Assembly (NCBI GenBank): GCA_902476665.1
Contig: CABSEO010000085.1
Span: 1 to 7,743 of the forward strand
Source: an uncultured Emergencia sp.
GTDB lineage: Bacteria > Bacillota > Clostridia > Peptostreptococcales > Anaerovoracaceae
Length of the DNA: 7,743 bases
Reading direction: 5' to 3'
The notes under the pieces are model-generated. The model did not search any database, had not been told where the DNA came from, and saw only the letters and a program-made list of their open reading frames with translations. The position numbers and the translations under genes were made by a program. This document shows, piece after piece, positions 6,057 to 7,743 of the stretch; the stretch's first letter is position 1; each line of letters opens with the position of its first letter.

Positions 6057-6538
6057 ATGGCTGAATTATGGGATGCGTATGATGCTGGATTCAATAAGCT
6101 GGATAATGTTACTTTGGCTAGAGGAGAAACCATACCAGATGGTGTTTTCATCTGGTATGTGAGGTTGCAGTAAAACATAAAGAAGGACAATACTTACTTA
6201 TGCAAAGAGATTTCCGAAAGTCTTTTGGCGGCTTGTGGGAACTGACTGCCAGTGGAGCGGCGAAAACAGGTGAAACACCGATAGAGTGTGCTGTTCGTGA
6301 ATTGGAAGAAGAAACTGGAATTCACTGTAACGATCTAGAGGAAATCGGCAGAGTTGTTCATATGAATACCCATTCCATTTATATGGAATATTTGTGCTTT
6401 ATTGAATGCGATAAAGAGTCTGTTTTGCTGCAGGAAGGCGAAACAGTAAATTACAGATGGGTAGAAAAAGAAGAATTAAAAAACGATACTGAACTGGCAT
6501 CAGATAGAATGTTGCTTTTCATTGAAGAATTACAATAG
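6057..6538 (+). pseudogene. Nudix hydrolase gene with a one-base frameshift
   Basis: Nudix enzymes hydrolyse nucleoside diphosphates linked to another group. The ATG at 6057 begins MAELWDAYDAGFNKLDNVTL and runs to PDGVF, then goes out of frame and stops at TAA 6171-6173. Adding one T to the run at 6145-6148 gives PDGVFHLVCEVAVKHKEGQYLLMQRD and a 160-residue protein, a normal size. The complete 23-residue Nudix box GX5EX7REUXEEXGU is present without error at residues 67-89 of the restored protein (GAAKTGE, then RELEEETGI). The remaining open frame from ATG 6200 (112 residues) still holds the whole Nudix box but lacks the first strands of the fold. The leader is weak: AAAGGA at 6038-6043 is 13 nt from the ATG. 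The substrate cannot be told. It may be a true pseudogene, or intact if the T run is a sequence error. Confidence 0.85.
6131..6159 (+). repeat. Perfect 11-bp inverted repeat at the Nudix frameshift
   Basis: CATACCAGATG (6131-6141) and CATCTGGTATG (6149-6159) are perfect reverse complements around a 7-nt loop, GTGTTTT. The T run of the frameshift is the 3' part of the loop. No T tract follows, so it is not a terminator. Confidence 0.85.
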
Positions 6539-6672
6539 GATAAAGCAATGAAAATCGATATGATCATTTTGCTTAGAATGTAGATTGAAAAAACAGGCAG
6601 AAAGAGAATCGTCTTTGAATGCGGTCTTTATCGATACAATTAGTAAAAGGACAGAAGAAAAGGAGTGAAAGT

Positions 6673-6891
6673 ATGGCAGATATCAAATATGAAATTATTG
6701 AAGAGATTGGTGTTTTATCAGAGAATTCCAGAGGCTGGCGCAAGGAACTGAATCTGGTCAGCTGGAATGGGGGTGCTGCTAAATATGATTTAAGAGACTG
6801 GGCGCCGGAACATGAGAAGATGGGGAAAGGTATCACCATGACGGCAGATGAGGCCAAGGCACTGAAGCGGCTGCTGGATTCAGTGGAATAA
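6673..6891 (+). CDS. ydbC: YdbC family PC4-like single-stranded DNA-binding protein
   Basis: This 72-residue protein matches the bacterial YdbC family, which has the fold of the eukaryotic coactivator PC4 and binds single-stranded DNA. The layout fits: beta-strand region KYEIIEEIGVLSE (5-17), strand WRKELNLVSWNGGAAKYDLR (22-41) with aromatic and basic residues that face the DNA in this fold, RDWAPEHEKMGKGITMT (41-57), then a C-terminal helix ADEAKALKRLLDSVE (58-72). Conserved motifs are NLVSWNGG, YDLRDW and MGKGIT. The ATG at 6673 follows AGGAG (6661-6665) at 7 nt; an in-frame ATG at 6619 would add 18 residues but has no ribosome binding site. A role in nucleic acid binding or repair is likely; the partner genes are unknown. 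The gene is intact, unlike its three upstream neighbours. Confidence 0.9.
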   Translation: MADIKYEIIEEIGVLSENSRGWRKELNLVSWNGGAAKYDLRDWAPEHEKMGKGITMTADEAKALKRLLDSVE

Positions 6892-6945
6892 TATGACTGA
6901 ATAAGATGTGAACAATAGATTGAAATAGGCAGGAGGCAATGAACC

Positions 6946-7524
6946 ATGGAAAAATTATTGTTTGTGGATGCATGTATCAGAGATGAAAAGTCCAGAACAA
7001 AAAGGCTCTGCGACGTATATCTTGAGGAGTTTCAGAAAAAACACCCGGATGTTGCAGTGGAAACCGTTGTGCTGCGCAGAGGCAGTGTGGAGACTCACAC
7101 CGTTGAGAAATTGCAAGAACGTGATGGATATGTGGCGCAAAAGGACTGGAGCCATCCCATCTTTGAACTGGCAAAGCAGTTCAAAGATGCGGACTATATT
7201 GTTATCGGTACACCATACTGGGACTTGTCCTTTGCAGCTGTTCTGAAGGTTTACATAGAAAATATTATGGTTGCAGACCTGACCTTTAAGGCAACAAATA
7301 CGGGCTTTGTGGGACTGTGCAAAGGAAAGAAGCTGATTTATATCACTACGGCAGGCGGTTTTATCGGCGATAAGAATTACGGATATGATTATTTCTGCGG
7401 TCTGGCAGAAATGCTGGGAATTCCAGAAACCGAGTGTATTAAGGCAGAGGCGCTGGATATTGAAGGTTTTGATGCAGAGAAGATAGTTGCAAAAGCCATC
7501 AATGAGATAAAATCACGTTTTTAG
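6946..7524 (+). CDS. Flavodoxin-fold NAD(P)H-dependent oxidoreductase
   Basis: This 192-residue protein has the flavodoxin-like fold of FMN-dependent quinone or azo reductases. Strand 1 LLFVDACIR (4-12) is followed by DEKSRTKRL (13-21), where the FMN phosphate loop lies. YIVIGTPYWDLSFAAVLKVYIENIM (84-108) corresponds to the conserved PMYNFSIPSQLKAYID-like segment that contacts the flavin in AzoR-type enzymes. KKLIYITTAGGFIGDKNYGYDYF (128-150) is the second flavin-binding loop. The length is normal for the family. The ATG at 6946 has a perfect AGGAGG (6931-6936) at 9 nt. It lies 54 nt after ydbC, with no terminator between, so both may share a transcript. It is probably a cytoplasmic two-electron reductase of quinones or aromatic compounds; the substrate is unknown. 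Confidence 0.88.
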   Translation: MEKLLFVDACIRDEKSRTKRLCDVYLEEFQKKHPDVAVETVVLRRGSVETHTVEKLQERDGYVAQKDWSHPIFELAKQFKDADYIVIGTPYWDLSFAAVLKVYIENIMVADLTFKATNTGFVGLCKGKKLIYITTAGGFIGDKNYGYDYFCGLAEMLGIPETECIKAEALDIEGFDAEKIVAKAINEIKSRF

Positions 7525-7577
7525 GGAAATGAGAACAAATAAAATTGAAAGTATTTGTAAAAGAACACAAATTTCTG

Positions 7578-7606
7578 TTGACATGACTCCCATTAAGGAG
7601 TAAGAT
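7578..7606 (+). promoter_or_regulatory. Promoter of the T-box leader
   Basis: A perfect -35 TTGACA (7578-7583) and a -10 TAAGAT (7601-7606, four of six matches) are 17 bp apart. GATAAT at 7604-7609 is a better hexamer but at 20 bp. Transcription would start at about 7613, just ahead of the T-box Stem I. Confidence 0.7.
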
Positions 7607-7612
7607 AATAGT

Positions 7613-7743
7613 GGATTAAATTTTATAGAGCCAAAGACTTTGACGGAGACAGTAGATCTGTGAAGAAAAGGCATGAGCGAGTCGGGGACGGTGAGAGCCC
7701 GGTGCTGAATGTAAGCACAGATTGAATATCACTCCTGAGTTGC
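7613..7743 (+). ncRNA. T-box leader, Stem I region, probably isoleucine-specific; cut by window end
   Basis: T-box leaders sense uncharged tRNA and control synthetase or amino-acid genes in Firmicutes. The K-turn region with GAGACAGTAG is at 7647-7656, ATCTGTG (7656-7662) pairs perfectly with CACAGAT (7716-7722), and the distal motifs AGCGAG and GGGGACGGTGAGAGCC lie between them. GAATATCACTCC (7724-7735) is the 3' strand of the specifier loop. If the specifier is ATC (7728-7730), followed by the usual purine, it reads isoleucine; TAT (7727-7729, tyrosine) is followed by C and fits less well. The lower stem pairs GGAG (7645-7648) with CTCC (7732-7735). The antiterminator, terminator and regulated gene are past the edge. 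The element type is secure; the amino acid is an inference. Confidence 0.88.

Noticed and set aside
6145..6151. Programmed -1 frameshift in the Nudix gene
   Set aside because: The GTT TTC context does not allow the P-site tRNA to re-pair, and the hairpin overlaps rather than follows the site; a lost T is simpler.
6619..6672. N-terminal extension of YdbC from ATG 6619
   Set aside because: No ribosome binding site precedes it, while AGGAG at 6661-6665 is ideally placed for ATG 6673, which also gives the family's usual length.
7535..7558. Inverted repeat ACAAATA/TATTTGT after the oxidoreductase gene as a terminator
   Set aside because: The 7-bp stem is AT-rich with a 10-nt loop and no T tract follows, so it is too weak to call.
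7592..7600. Ribosome binding site-like AAGGAG before ATAATAGTG
   Set aside because: It lies between the -35 and -10 of the T-box promoter and no open frame of any length follows.

Overview
The window looks like chromosomal DNA of a Gram-positive clostridium, most likely of the Lachnospiraceae type. The reasons are moderate GC, strong AGGAGG-type ribosome binding sites, TATAAT-type promoters, a T-box leader and the protein families present (a PepV/Sapep-type dipeptidase, a CD0519/CD1768-type gate-domain membrane protein, a two-cassette ABC-F protein, a DUF3795-like protein and YdbC). The taxonomic call is an inference from gene content, not from a marker gene.

Left part (1-2997): the 3' half of an M20 dipeptidase reads rightward and converges on a LysR-type regulator. 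The regulator is divergent from a polytopic gate-domain membrane protein. The three genes plausibly form one small regulon, with a shared 132-bp intergenic region between regulator and transporter holding a dyad. The dipeptidase's terminator appears to lie inside the 3' coding end of the regulator. A strong terminator closes the transporter gene.

Middle (2998-4980): an ABC-F ATPase gene follows a near-consensus promoter whose -10 box ends only 6 nt before the start codon, so its mRNA may be leaderless. The gene is broken in its second ABC signature motif by what looks like one missing A in an A run. A second promoter with an extended -10 follows.

Right part (4980-7524): a same-strand series of small genes: a P-loop kinase-like protein, a decayed DUF3795-like cysteine-rich gene, an unidentified decayed stretch, a Nudix hydrolase broken by an apparent one-base loss in a T run, an intact YdbC (PC4-fold ssDNA-binding protein), and a flavodoxin-fold NAD(P)H oxidoreductase. 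The coexistence of broken and intact genes suggests either local gene decay or homopolymer errors in the assembly; the nonsense codons in the DUF3795-like gene argue for at least some real decay.

Right edge (7525-7743): a promoter and the Stem I of a T-box leader, probably isoleucine-specific, whose regulated gene lies beyond the window.

I found no CRISPR array, transposon, tRNA, rRNA or phage gene, and no convincing new multi-gene system. The points most worth checking are the leaderless ABC-F start, the three apparent one-base losses, the terminator embedded in an opposing gene and the T-box specifier.
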